From Proteus vulgaris (GTDB lineage Bacteria; Pseudomonadota; Gammaproteobacteria; Enterobacterales; Enterobacteriaceae): a DNA stretch of 64,000 nucleotides. The stretch spans positions 62,001 to 126,000 of the forward strand of contig NZ_CP137920.1 of NCBI RefSeq assembly GCF_033708015.1, given 5' to 3'. A model generated the notes under the pieces. That model was not told where the DNA came from, did no database searches, and was given only the letters and a program-made list of their open reading frames with translations. A program made the translations under genes and the position numbers. This document shows, piece by piece, positions 55,112 through 64,000 of the stretch (the stretch's first letter is position 1; each line of letters opens with the position of its first letter).

Positions 55112-56446
55112 TTATAAAATAAATCGACTCAGATCTTCATCTGCTACAAGCTCATCCAGATGCTGTTTCACATATTCTGCATCAATCAATATTGATTGAC
55201 CTTGACGTTCACTGGCATCGTAGGAAATTTCTTCCATCAAACGTTCTAAAACAGTATGCAAACGACGAGCACCGATATTTTCAGTGGTTTCGTTTACGCG
55301 CCATGCTGATTCAGCAATTTTGCGAATACCGTCTTCAGTGAAGCTAATTGACACACCTTCGGTTGCCATTAATGCTTCATACTGTTTTGTTAACGATGCG
55401 TTAGGTTCAGTTAGAATACGCTCAAAATCTTCTGCTGTCAGCGCTTGAAGTTCAACGCGAATTGGCAGACGTCCTTGTAATTCAGGAATTAAATCAGAAG
55501 GACTTGAGACTTGGAATGCACCTGATGCAATAAACAGAATATGGTCTGTTTTTACCATACCGTGTTTTGTTGAAACTGTACAACCTTCAACTAGAGGTAA
55601 AAGGTCACGCTGTACGCCTTCACGAGAAACGTCAGGGCCAGAACTTTGTCCACCACGTTTACAAATTTTATCGACTTCATCAATAAAGACGATACCATGT
55701 TGTTCTACCGCATCAATCGCTTGCTGTTTAAGCTCTTCAGGGTTAACTAATTTAGCGGCTTCTTCTTCAACAATAAGCTTAAACGCATCTTTGATTTTCA
55801 TCTTGCGCGCTTTTTGCTTCTGACCCGCTAAATTTTGGAACATAGATTGTAATTGATTCGTCATCTCTTCCATTCCTGGAGGAGCCATAATTTCAACACC
55901 CATTGGTGTTGCAGATAACTCAATTTCAATCTCTTTATCGTCTAACTGGCCTTCACGTAATTTTTTACGGAAAGATTGACGTGCTGCGGAAGGTTCTGAT
56001 GCTTGTTCTGTTACGCCCCAGTTATTTTTTGCTGGTGGAATAAGTACATCAAGGATACGTTCTTCAGCCATTTCCTCTGCACGGAAACGATTTTTATCGA
56101 TAGCTTGGCTACGTACCATCTTGACCGCGGAGTCGGTTAAGTCACGAATAATCGAATCGACTTCTTTACCCACATAACCCACTTCGGTGAATTTAGTTGC
56201 TTCAACTTTGATGAAAGGTGCATTAGCCAATTTAGCTAAACGGCGTGCAATTTCAGTTTTACCTACACCAGTAGGTCCAATCATCAGAATATTTTTAGGT
56301 GTTACTTCATGACGCAGCGCTTCATCAAGCTGCATACGACGCCAGCGGTTACGTAGGGCAATCGCCACAGCACGTTTCGCTTTATCTTGACCAATAATAA
56401 ATCTATCAAGTTCGCTGGCAATTTCGCGAGGAGTCATTTCAGACAT
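55112..56446 (-). CDS. hslU: HslU ATPase subunit of the HslUV protease
   Basis: A 444-aa AAA+ unfoldase. Walker A is [20 protein letters not shown], followed by [17 protein letters not shown]. Walker B is [11 protein letters not shown]. The C-terminal sensor is [17 protein letters not shown], and the last residues (LSRFIL) dock into HslV. It starts 12 bp after hslV. Confidence 0.98.
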   Translation of the reverse strand: MSEMTPREIASELDRFIIGQDKAKRAVAIALRNRWRRMQLDEALRHEVTPKNILMIGPTGVGKTEIARRLAKLANAPFIKVEATKFTEVGYVGKEVDSIIRDLTDSAVKMVRSQAIDKNRFRAEEMAEERILDVLIPPAKNNWGVTEQASEPSAARQSFRKKLREGQLDDKEIEIELSATPMGVEIMAPPGMEEMTNQLQSMFQNLAGQKQKARKMKIKDAFKLIVEEEAAKLVNPEELKQQAIDAVEQHGIVFIDEVDKICKRGGQSSGPDVSREGVQRDLLPLVEGCTVSTKHGMVKTDHILFIASGAFQVSSPSDLIPELQGRLPIRVELQALTAEDFERILTEPNASLTKQYEALMATEGVSISFTEDGIRKIAESAWRVNETTENIGARRLHTVLERLMEEISYDASERQGQSILIDAEYVKQHLDELVADEDLSRFIL

Positions 56447-56458
56447 GCTCTCTAATCC

Positions 56459-56989
56459 TTACTCTTTTGAAGAGAGTTCTTCAAAGTTAACATTATGGTT
56501 AGTGTAAATACAGATATCTCCAGCGATATTAAGTGCTTTTTCAGCAATTTCTCGTGCAGAAAGCTCAGTATTTTCCAGCATAGCTCTAGCTGCTGCTTGT
56601 GCATAAGGGCCACCAGAACCGATAGCAATTAAATCGTTTTCTGGTTGAACCACATCACCATTACCCGTGATGATAAGAGATGTATTTTCATCTGCAACAG
56701 CAAGTAACGCTTCTAATTTGCGTAGCATTCTGTCTGTGCGCCAATCTTTAGCAAGTTCTACCGCAGCTTTAGTTAAATGCCCTTGGTGAAGTTCTAGTTT
56801 GCGCTCAAACAGTTCAAAAAGAGTAAAAGCATCAGCAGTGCCGCCGGCAAATCCCGCAATGACTTTGTCGTTATAAAGACGGCGTACTTTGCGAACATTG
56901 CCTTTCATGACGGTATTACCCATCGTCGCCTGTCCATCACCACCGATTACAACTTGGCCCTTACGGCGAACACTTACGATTGTAGTCAT
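56459..56989 (-). CDS. hslV: HslV peptidase subunit of the HslUV protease
   Basis: A 176-aa threonine peptidase, the same length as E. coli HslV. After removal of Met, Thr1 of [20 protein letters not shown] is the nucleophile. [20 protein letters not shown] and [16 protein letters not shown] are conserved. A sigma-32-type promoter lies upstream, in the end of ftsN. Confidence 0.98.
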   Translation of the reverse strand: MTTIVSVRRKGQVVIGGDGQATMGNTVMKGNVRKVRRLYNDKVIAGFAGGTADAFTLFELFERKLELHQGHLTKAAVELAKDWRTDRMLRKLEALLAVADENTSLIITGNGDVVQPENDLIAIGSGGPYAQAAARAMLENTELSAREIAEKALNIAGDICIYTNHNVNFEELSSKE

Positions 56990-57079
56990 GAGTCAGCCCC
57001 TGGTTTAATCAATAAAAAATGAGACGGGGAGTGCCTTTATTTAAGATAAAGCACTGCCCGTTGTGTGAATTAGAATTAT

Positions 57080-57107
57080 AGGTGGGGGAGAAAATTTATT
57101 TTTCAAC
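57080..57107 (-). promoter_or_regulatory. Heat-shock (sigma-32) promoter of hslVU
   Basis: On the minus strand GTTGAAA is followed after 13 bp by CCCCACCT, close to the sigma-32 consensus CTTGAAA-N13-CCCCATNT. The -35 overlaps the ftsN stop codon; the -10 is about 90 bp before the hslV start. E. coli hslVU is known to be sigma-32 dependent. Confidence 0.78.
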
Positions 57108-57894
57108 CCCCAGAAGCGCGAAGAATACAACCTGATACGCCAGCGCCAGCGGCTTGTCTACTCACGGAGTTGGCTTGTTCTTTACTGTAAGGGCCTGATA
57201 AGACGCGTATCCAACCATCATTGCCTTTCGTTACTCGACTTTCAACCCCCGAAAAAGCCAGCGTTGCTCTCACTGATTCAGCTTGTTCAGTATTCTTAAA
57301 TGAGCCGCATTGCACTAAAAAGCGTGCTTCAGTAACCGCTGATTTAGGCGGTGTAACAATCGCAGGTGCTGGCGGTTGTTGAGTTTGTACGGGCTGTTGT
57401 GTAACAGAAGGCGTTGTTGTTGCAGGTGGGGTTATCACCACTTGTGAGCGCGGTACTTCACCATTATAAGGCACTTCTGGCAGTTGTACGGCGGGTTGGC
57501 GCTTATCCGCTTCTATTTGTTGTAAGAAACGTAACTGCTCAGGCGAAAGTGTTGCTTTCGGATTAATCTGGCTACCCGATGAAGGATATTCAGGCAGTAA
57601 AGGTGTACCTACCTGACGATTTTCCAGTTCTTTAATATATTGCCAACGCTCTTGCGGTTTTGGCGGTAGGGTATTCGCTGGATGTTGCCCAGTGACGGTT
57701 GGCGTTGTTTCTACGGCTTCTTTTTTATTATGTGTAATAAAATAGAGGCCGCCGATAAACAGCGCCACAATAGCGATTGCCGCGATAAGCGTCGTTAAAG
57801 GCAACCCTTTAGCAGCCTTTTTGCTCTTACTTTTCGTTGTCTTTTTACGACGAGCAGATGTCTGCCCTCGTCCCACATAGTCTCGTTGTGCCAC
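57103..57894 (-). CDS. ftsN: Cell division protein FtsN
   Basis: A 263-aa bitopic protein: a basic cytoplasmic start (YVGRGQTSARRKKTTKSKSK), one helix (about 34-56), a Pro/Gln-rich periplasmic linker, and a C-terminal SPOR domain (about 187-262, ARFLVQCGSFKNTEQAESVR) that binds denuded septal peptidoglycan. E. coli FtsN is 319 aa, so the linker is shorter here. Confidence 0.95.
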   Translation of the reverse strand: MAQRDYVGRGQTSARRKKTTKSKSKKAAKGLPLTTLIAAIAIVALFIGGLYFITHNKKEAVETTPTVTGQHPANTLPPKPQERWQYIKELENRQVGTPLLPEYPSSGSQINPKATLSPEQLRFLQQIEADKRQPAVQLPEVPYNGEVPRSQVVITPPATTTPSVTQQPVQTQQPPAPAIVTPPKSAVTEARFLVQCGSFKNTEQAESVRATLAFSGVESRVTKGNDGWIRVLSGPYSKEQANSVSRQAAGAGVSGCILRASGG

Positions 57895-57964
57895 AGTTCG
57901 ATTCGCTGATAATTAAAGGAATAGGTATCACAATCGATATGTTACTTAACATAGTGTGTTTTGC

Positions 57965-58996
57965 CTAGCTTTTAAGCCGACATACACTGTCTCTTATAAT
58001 TAACTCACAATCTAATAAGCGAGAGCCGGGGGCAACAGGTCTACCTTGTAGTTGGTCGAGTAGTAACAACATAGATTCACGACCAATTTGATAACGAGGT
58101 TGTTCCATTGTTGTCAGTGCAGGTTCGCTATAACGTGTGATATCAAGATTATCAAAACCAATCACCGAGAGATCTTTAGGAAGCTCTAACCCTAATTTTT
58201 TTGCCTGCCACATCACACCAATTGCCATAATATCACTATGACAGAACACAGCCGTGGGTGGCTCCGGTAAAGAAATCAGCTTTTTCAGACTTTCTGCACC
58301 GCTTTCATGGGTAAAATCACCACGAATAATATAATCTTCACGCAAAGGGACACCTGTTCTACGCATAGCTTGAATATAGCCTTGTAAACGATAACGACAT
58401 AAAGGCATATCTTCTGGACCTGTAATACACGCAATGCGTTTATGTCCCATTTGCTGCAAATAGTGCGTTGCTCTAAAAGACGCGGTCAGATTATCAATAT
58501 GGACAGTGGGGAGTTCGAGTTCAGGTGCAAATTCATTTGCCATGATCATTGGTGGCAGGTTTCTTTGCTCTTCTTTGGAAACATCAAAAGGAATATGTGA
58601 ACCAAGCAGTAACATGCCGTCAATTTGTTTAGTGATAATAAGATTAATAAAGGCATTTTCATGTTTTTGTTGATGTTTACAATCACCAATTAACACGAGA
58701 TAACCATGTTGTGCTGCGGTTTCTTCGATACCACACACAACATCAGTAAAAAAGGGATCGCTGATGTTAGGTACGATCACAAGGATCGTTTTTGACTCGT
58801 TACGTTTAAGGTTTTTTGACAGGTTATGTGGGTAATAGCCCACATCAAGAACAGCCTGTTCAACTTTCTGACGGGTTTGTGAGGATACTTTTTCCGGATT
58901 CATTAAAGTACGTGATACCGTTGCGGTAGACACGCCGGCTGCAAGAGCAACATCTTTCATTGTTGCTTGCGTATTATCTTTATTATTCTGTTGCAA
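57965..58996 (-). CDS. cytR: Nucleoside catabolism repressor CytR
   Basis: A 343-aa LacI-family repressor (E. coli 341 aa). The N-terminal HTH is TMKDVALAAGVSTATVSRTL, followed by the hinge helix, then a cytidine-binding periplasmic-protein-like domain. The place between ftsN and priA agrees with E. coli. It acts with CRP on nucleoside uptake genes. Confidence 0.95.
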   Translation of the reverse strand: MQQNNKDNTQATMKDVALAAGVSTATVSRTLMNPEKVSSQTRQKVEQAVLDVGYYPHNLSKNLKRNESKTILVIVPNISDPFFTDVVCGIEETAAQHGYLVLIGDCKHQQKHENAFINLIITKQIDGMLLLGSHIPFDVSKEEQRNLPPMIMANEFAPELELPTVHIDNLTASFRATHYLQQMGHKRIACITGPEDMPLCRYRLQGYIQAMRRTGVPLREDYIIRGDFTHESGAESLKKLISLPEPPTAVFCHSDIMAIGVMWQAKKLGLELPKDLSVIGFDNLDITRYSEPALTTMEQPRYQIGRESMLLLLDQLQGRPVAPGSRLLDCELIIRDSVCRLKS

Positions 58997-59051
58997 ACCC
59001 CATACCTCCCTTTTGGATGGTTTAGTTAAACGATTGCTTTTTTATTGCAAA

Positions 59052-59092
59052 AAAACCGCCAATATTCAAAAAAGGATTTTATCGACGGTTTT
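59052..59092 (-). terminator. Probable priA terminator
   Basis: Minus strand AAAACCGTC/GGCGGTTTT (one G-U pair) with a 23-nt loop and seven T, 210 bp after the priA stop and just before cytR. The rest of 58997-59301 holds the cytR promoter and no gene. Confidence 0.6.
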
Positions 59093-59301
59093 TAATTCAA
59101 GAAATATTCTAAATTGTTATTCTACCCACTTTTTAAATAGATACTGTTACCTAGTTTGCATAAAAAGTGTGATACCAATCGTTTTTATGAGGTAGTTCGC
59201 AAATTTGATAAATAGTCTTGGGTTGTAACGAGTATTGGAACGAAATGGTATCCTCACGATAAGACTGTCTAAAATATATTCACTTTCAGTAAACAAGATC
59301 C

Positions 59302-61539
<2,238 letters not shown>

Positions 61540-61571
61540 TTAAGAATATCACAAAAAGTGTGCAGATTTCA

Positions 61572-61600
61572 TTGCGCGTTTCGCGGATATTCTGTATGAT
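61572..61600 (+). promoter_or_regulatory. rpmE promoter
   Basis: TTGCGC, a 17-bp spacer, and TATGAT give a near-ideal sigma-70 promoter about 100 bp before rpmE. The transcribed leader has a GGTAGATAAATTACC hairpin and a GC-rich stem near ACGACGTGTGGTGTT. In enterics L31 is known to regulate its own mRNA, and this leader may serve that. Confidence 0.75.
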
Positions 61601-61706
61601 CCGCCCCCTTTGGTAGATAAATTACCAAACACTTAATTTCAATCAACACGACGTGTGGTGTTCGGCTGTGGGCTGAATGGCGACACGGCCTTAGTAGAGG
61701 TTTTCC

Positions 61707-61919
61707 ATGCAAAAAGATATCCATCCTAAATACGAAGAAATTACTGCATCTTGTTCTTGCGGTAACGTTATGAAAATCAAATCCACTGCAGGTCATAACC
61801 TGAATCTGGACGTTTGTGACAAATGCCACCCATTCTATACTGGTAAACAACGTGATGTTGCAACTGGTGGTCGTGTTGATCTGTTCAACAAACGCTTCAA
61901 AATTCCAGGCAGCAAATAA
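61707..61919 (+). CDS. rpmE: 50S ribosomal protein L31
   Basis: A 70-aa ribosomal protein of the zinc-binding type: SCSCG and CDKCH give the four cysteines. [20 protein letters not shown] is the standard start. AGAGG before the ATG. It bridges the subunits. Confidence 0.98.
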   Translation: MQKDIHPKYEEITASCSCGNVMKIKSTAGHNLNLDVCDKCHPFYTGKQRDVATGGRVDLFNKRFKIPGSK

Positions 61920-61982
61920 GCTATTTGTTGTCACAAGATGTCAGCCAAGTCTGGCATCTTGTAGACAGTTCGGAATTGAAAA

Positions 61983-62008
61983 AAGCCCAAAGTTTTTGCT
62001 TTGGGCTT
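61983..62008 (+). terminator. rpmE terminator
   Basis: AAGCCCAAAG/CTTTGGGCTT stem with TTTTTG... loop and T-run. The following 300 bp to 62308 are AT-rich, with the promoter of the HipA-like gene presumably inside and no other gene seen. Confidence 0.92.
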
Positions 62009-62308
62009 TTTGTTATTCTTTATCGTCCAAATTATGGTCACTTTGTATCATACTTTAACCGCTTGATTTTTTATTGGTAGTAAGCTTTCCTCTATCTCTA
62101 TTCATTACCTAGCGTGCTCTCCCAATGATAAAATAGCATATCGCATATACCTCAAAGCGATAGCGCTCTTTTGTATGCGTTTTTATGTAATATCGTAGCC
62201 AATACTCGCGCTTTTAATAGTGACAAGACAGATCACAGCTGATAAATTATCTATTCATAATCCTATTCACTTATCTATTCATTAACCTATTTATAAGTAG
62301 CTAATATC

Positions 62309-63613
62309 ATGACACAACGAGCAGAAGTCATACGAAAAATACTACGTAATGGACCTGAGCCAGCAAGGCAACTAACTAATATTATGAATATTAGTCAGCC
62401 AACCCTGTCTAGGGCATTAAAAATGTTGTCTAATGATATTGTTCAAATTGGCTCGGGTCGTTCTATTCAATATGCTTTACGTGATGGTTCGCGTGGCTTC
62501 AACTCTGTACCTATTTATCGCATAAGTGAAGAAGGTAAAATTAAGTTGTTGGGTAAATTGACACCAGTTTATCCAGCCGGTTTTGTTATGGAGCAGGTTG
62601 ATAATGTCAATCGGTATAGCGAAGGATTGCCGTGGTGGTTATTTGATATGCGTCCACAAGGGTATCTTGGACGTGCTTATGCTGCGACTTATTCCGCTGA
62701 GTTGGGTTTACCACATAATCCAGACAGTTGGTCTGACACAGATATTATCAGAGCTTTAATTGCTCACGGTCATGATGCAGTGGGAAATTTGTTAATAGGG
62801 GAACAGGCAAAAAAACATTTTTTGACGATGCCGATGCCTGCTGCGGTTGCTCGTTCAACGACTTACCCAACATTAGCTCGAGCGGTTAGTTCAGGGGAAG
62901 CTCCTGGCTCATCCGCAGGTGGCGAACAACCCAAATTTTGTACCTATACCGATAGAGGCCATGTCATCGTTAAATTTACGGCTTCTGACAATAATGCTAT
63001 CAGCGAGCGTTGGCGTGATCTCCTTCAAGCTGAGCATCTTGCCTTAAAGGTGCTAGGCGTTGAAACAGAAATTTTTGATTTTAAAGGGCAACGTTTTCTT
63101 GAAATACCGCGTTTTGACCGTGTAGGTGCTCTAGGTCGTGTCGGACTTTTTTCTTTACAAGCATTAGAGGCGCAGTTTGTCGGGCGAGCAAGAGAGCCAT
63201 GGCCTGTGTTAGTTGATGCGTTAATTGAGCAAAAACAGGTTCAGACTGATGCCTCGGTAAGTACAATGCGACGTTGGGCATTTGGTATGTTGATTGGAAA
63301 TACTGATATGCACCATGGCAATTTATCGTTTATTAGTCGCCATGGCCGACCATATGCGCTTGCGCCTGCTTACGATATTCTACCAATGGGATTTGCGCCT
63401 AAAGTAGGAGGAGAAATAGTCAACACACTGCGACCGGCGACATTACTTGATGGGATCAGCAGTGAAATTTGGCGGGAGAGTTTAGCACTCGCAGAGCAGT
63501 TTTATACTTTGCTTACTTATTGTCATGCTCTTTCTAACAATTTTTCTCCCTGCCTTAACGCGTTACGCAATCATCTGGATGAAGCGAGTTCGCGTATCTC
63601 TCGTCTAGCGTAA
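62309..63613 (+). CDS. yjjJ: HipA-family kinase-like protein YjjJ
   Basis: A 434-aa protein with an N-terminal winged helix (AEVIRKILRNGPEPARQLTN, then IMNISQPTLSRALKML) joined to a HipA-like kinase. AGGEQPKF is the nucleotide-loop part; GNTDMHHGNL has the catalytic Asp/Asn; LAPAYDILPM has the metal-binding Asp. This matches E. coli YjjJ, a single-gene HipA relative without its own HipB, reported to be toxic when overexpressed. The fused HTH may replace the antitoxin. It sits between rpmE and metJ, where E. coli has yiiX. Confidence 0.9.
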   Translation: MTQRAEVIRKILRNGPEPARQLTNIMNISQPTLSRALKMLSNDIVQIGSGRSIQYALRDGSRGFNSVPIYRISEEGKIKLLGKLTPVYPAGFVMEQVDNVNRYSEGLPWWLFDMRPQGYLGRAYAATYSAELGLPHNPDSWSDTDIIRALIAHGHDAVGNLLIGEQAKKHFLTMPMPAAVARSTTYPTLARAVSSGEAPGSSAGGEQPKFCTYTDRGHVIVKFTASDNNAISERWRDLLQAEHLALKVLGVETEIFDFKGQRFLEIPRFDRVGALGRVGLFSLQALEAQFVGRAREPWPVLVDALIEQKQVQTDASVSTMRRWAFGMLIGNTDMHHGNLSFISRHGRPYALAPAYDILPMGFAPKVGGEIVNTLRPATLLDGISSEIWRESLALAEQFYTLLTYCHALSNNFSPCLNALRNHLDEASSRISRLA

Positions 63614-63624
63614 TGCACAAATTG

Positions 63625-63650
63625 AAGCCCAAAGTGTTGGTTTTGGGCTT
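63625..63650. terminator. Hairpin between yjjJ and metJ
   Basis: AAGCCCAAA/TTTGGGCTT stem, nearly the same as the rpmE terminator stem, with weak T-rich flanks. It lies between convergent genes and may end both. Confidence 0.68.
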
Positions 63651-63685
63651 CTGGTTATATTTTTGCTATCAAAAATAATTTCTGA

Positions 63686-64000
63686 TCAATATTCCCAAGT
63701 ATCGGGATCAACCCCGCGCTGGCGCATTATTTCTTTTGCCTCTTCAGGGATTTCATCGTTACGTTCTTTACGTAAGTCTTCATCATTGGGGAGAGGCTGT
63801 CCGGTAAATGCGTGCAAAAATGCTTCACACAATAATTCACTATTGGTTGCATGTTTTAGGTTATTAACCTGACGGCGAGTGCGTTCATCAGTCAAAATTT
63901 TTAGCACTTTCAATGGAATTGAAACTGTAATTTTTTTAACTTGCTCACTCTTTTTGCCATGCTCAGCGTAAGGACTGATATATTCACCGTTCCATTCAGC
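63686..64000 (-). CDS. metJ: Methionine repressor MetJ, start codon just outside window
   Basis: The visible 104 codons run from [20 protein letters not shown] to the stop; only the initiator ATG would be at 64001-64003. The ribbon-helix-helix [20 protein letters not shown] and [20 protein letters not shown] match E. coli MetJ nearly completely. With S-adenosylmethionine it represses the met regulon. Shorter readings from an internal Met are wrong. Confidence 0.97.
   Translation of the reverse strand, partial: AEWNGEYISPYAEHGKKSEQVKKITVSIPLKVLKILTDERTRRQVNNLKHATNSELLCEAFLHAFTGQPLPNDEDLRKERNDEIPEEAKEIMRQRGVDPDTWEY

Noticed and set aside
61569..61934. 121-codon frame antisense to rpmE
   Set aside because: Fully opposite L31 and its promoter; composition of a shadow frame.

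Overview
ORGANISM. The window is a chromosomal segment of an AT-rich gammaproteobacterium of the Morganellaceae, most likely Proteus. The core genes read as enterobacterial orthologues: cpxARP, pfkA, sbp, tpiA, yiiQ, yiiR, fpr, emrD, glpK, glpF, zapB, rraA, menA, hslUV, ftsN, cytR, priA, rpmE and metJ. An O-antigen cluster abuts cpxA, which is where Proteus species are known to carry it (from memory, between cpxA and secB). Genus is inferred from gene order; no 16S or marker search was possible. LAYOUT. (1) 1-3.7 kb, minus strand: the promoter-proximal end of an O-antigen cluster, with a JUMPstart/ops element, then rmlD, rmlA, rmlC, a MurB-like flavoprotein and the start of a Wzx-type flippase. 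(2) 3.9-5.4 kb: a TupA-like ATP-grasp gene lying between two 56-bp direct copies of the cpxA terminator region. (3) 5.4-8.3 kb: the Cpx envelope-stress locus cpxA-cpxR (minus) and cpxP (plus), with a CpxR box between them and the 3'UTR-derived sRNA CpxQ at the end of cpxP. (4) 8.29-40.09 kb: a complete-looking P2-like prophage of about 31.8 kb, bounded by a 48-bp direct repeat that is part of CpxQ. It has int, C repressor, cox, an early region with a Dam-type methylase and rep gene A, a three-gene cargo operon of unknown function, cos, the head genes (Q P / O N M L), the X and lysis genes, the tail genes R S V W J I H G FI FII E E' T U D, ogr, and two small right-end cargo genes. (5) 40.1-43.1 kb: two very AT-rich glycosyltransferases and an SDR dehydrogenase, where E. 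coli has fieF. (6) 43.1-64 kb: ordinary chromosomal backbone. HOW THE PARTS WORK TOGETHER. The left end makes dTDP-rhamnose and exports an O-unit, probably under RfaH antitermination through the ops site. The Cpx system senses envelope stress, and CpxP and CpxQ are its feedback outputs. The prophage integrates inside CpxQ and duplicates the core, so the host keeps a complete CpxQ at attL while attR carries a second copy of its 3' part. Late phage genes are preceded by TGT-N12-ACA Ogr boxes. The ogr gene itself has a LexA-like box over its putative -10. MOST INTERESTING. (a) The uncharacterised operon 15614-18003 (TIGR04255-like protein, membrane-anchored helix-turn-helix protein, unknown 304-aa protein) sits in the gene A-to-cos slot where P2 carries tin and old, so it is a candidate antiviral system. 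(b) The attachment site lies within the CpxQ sRNA. (c) The ATP-grasp cassette lies between duplicated terminators. All functional statements rest on reading motifs and gene order; no database search was run.
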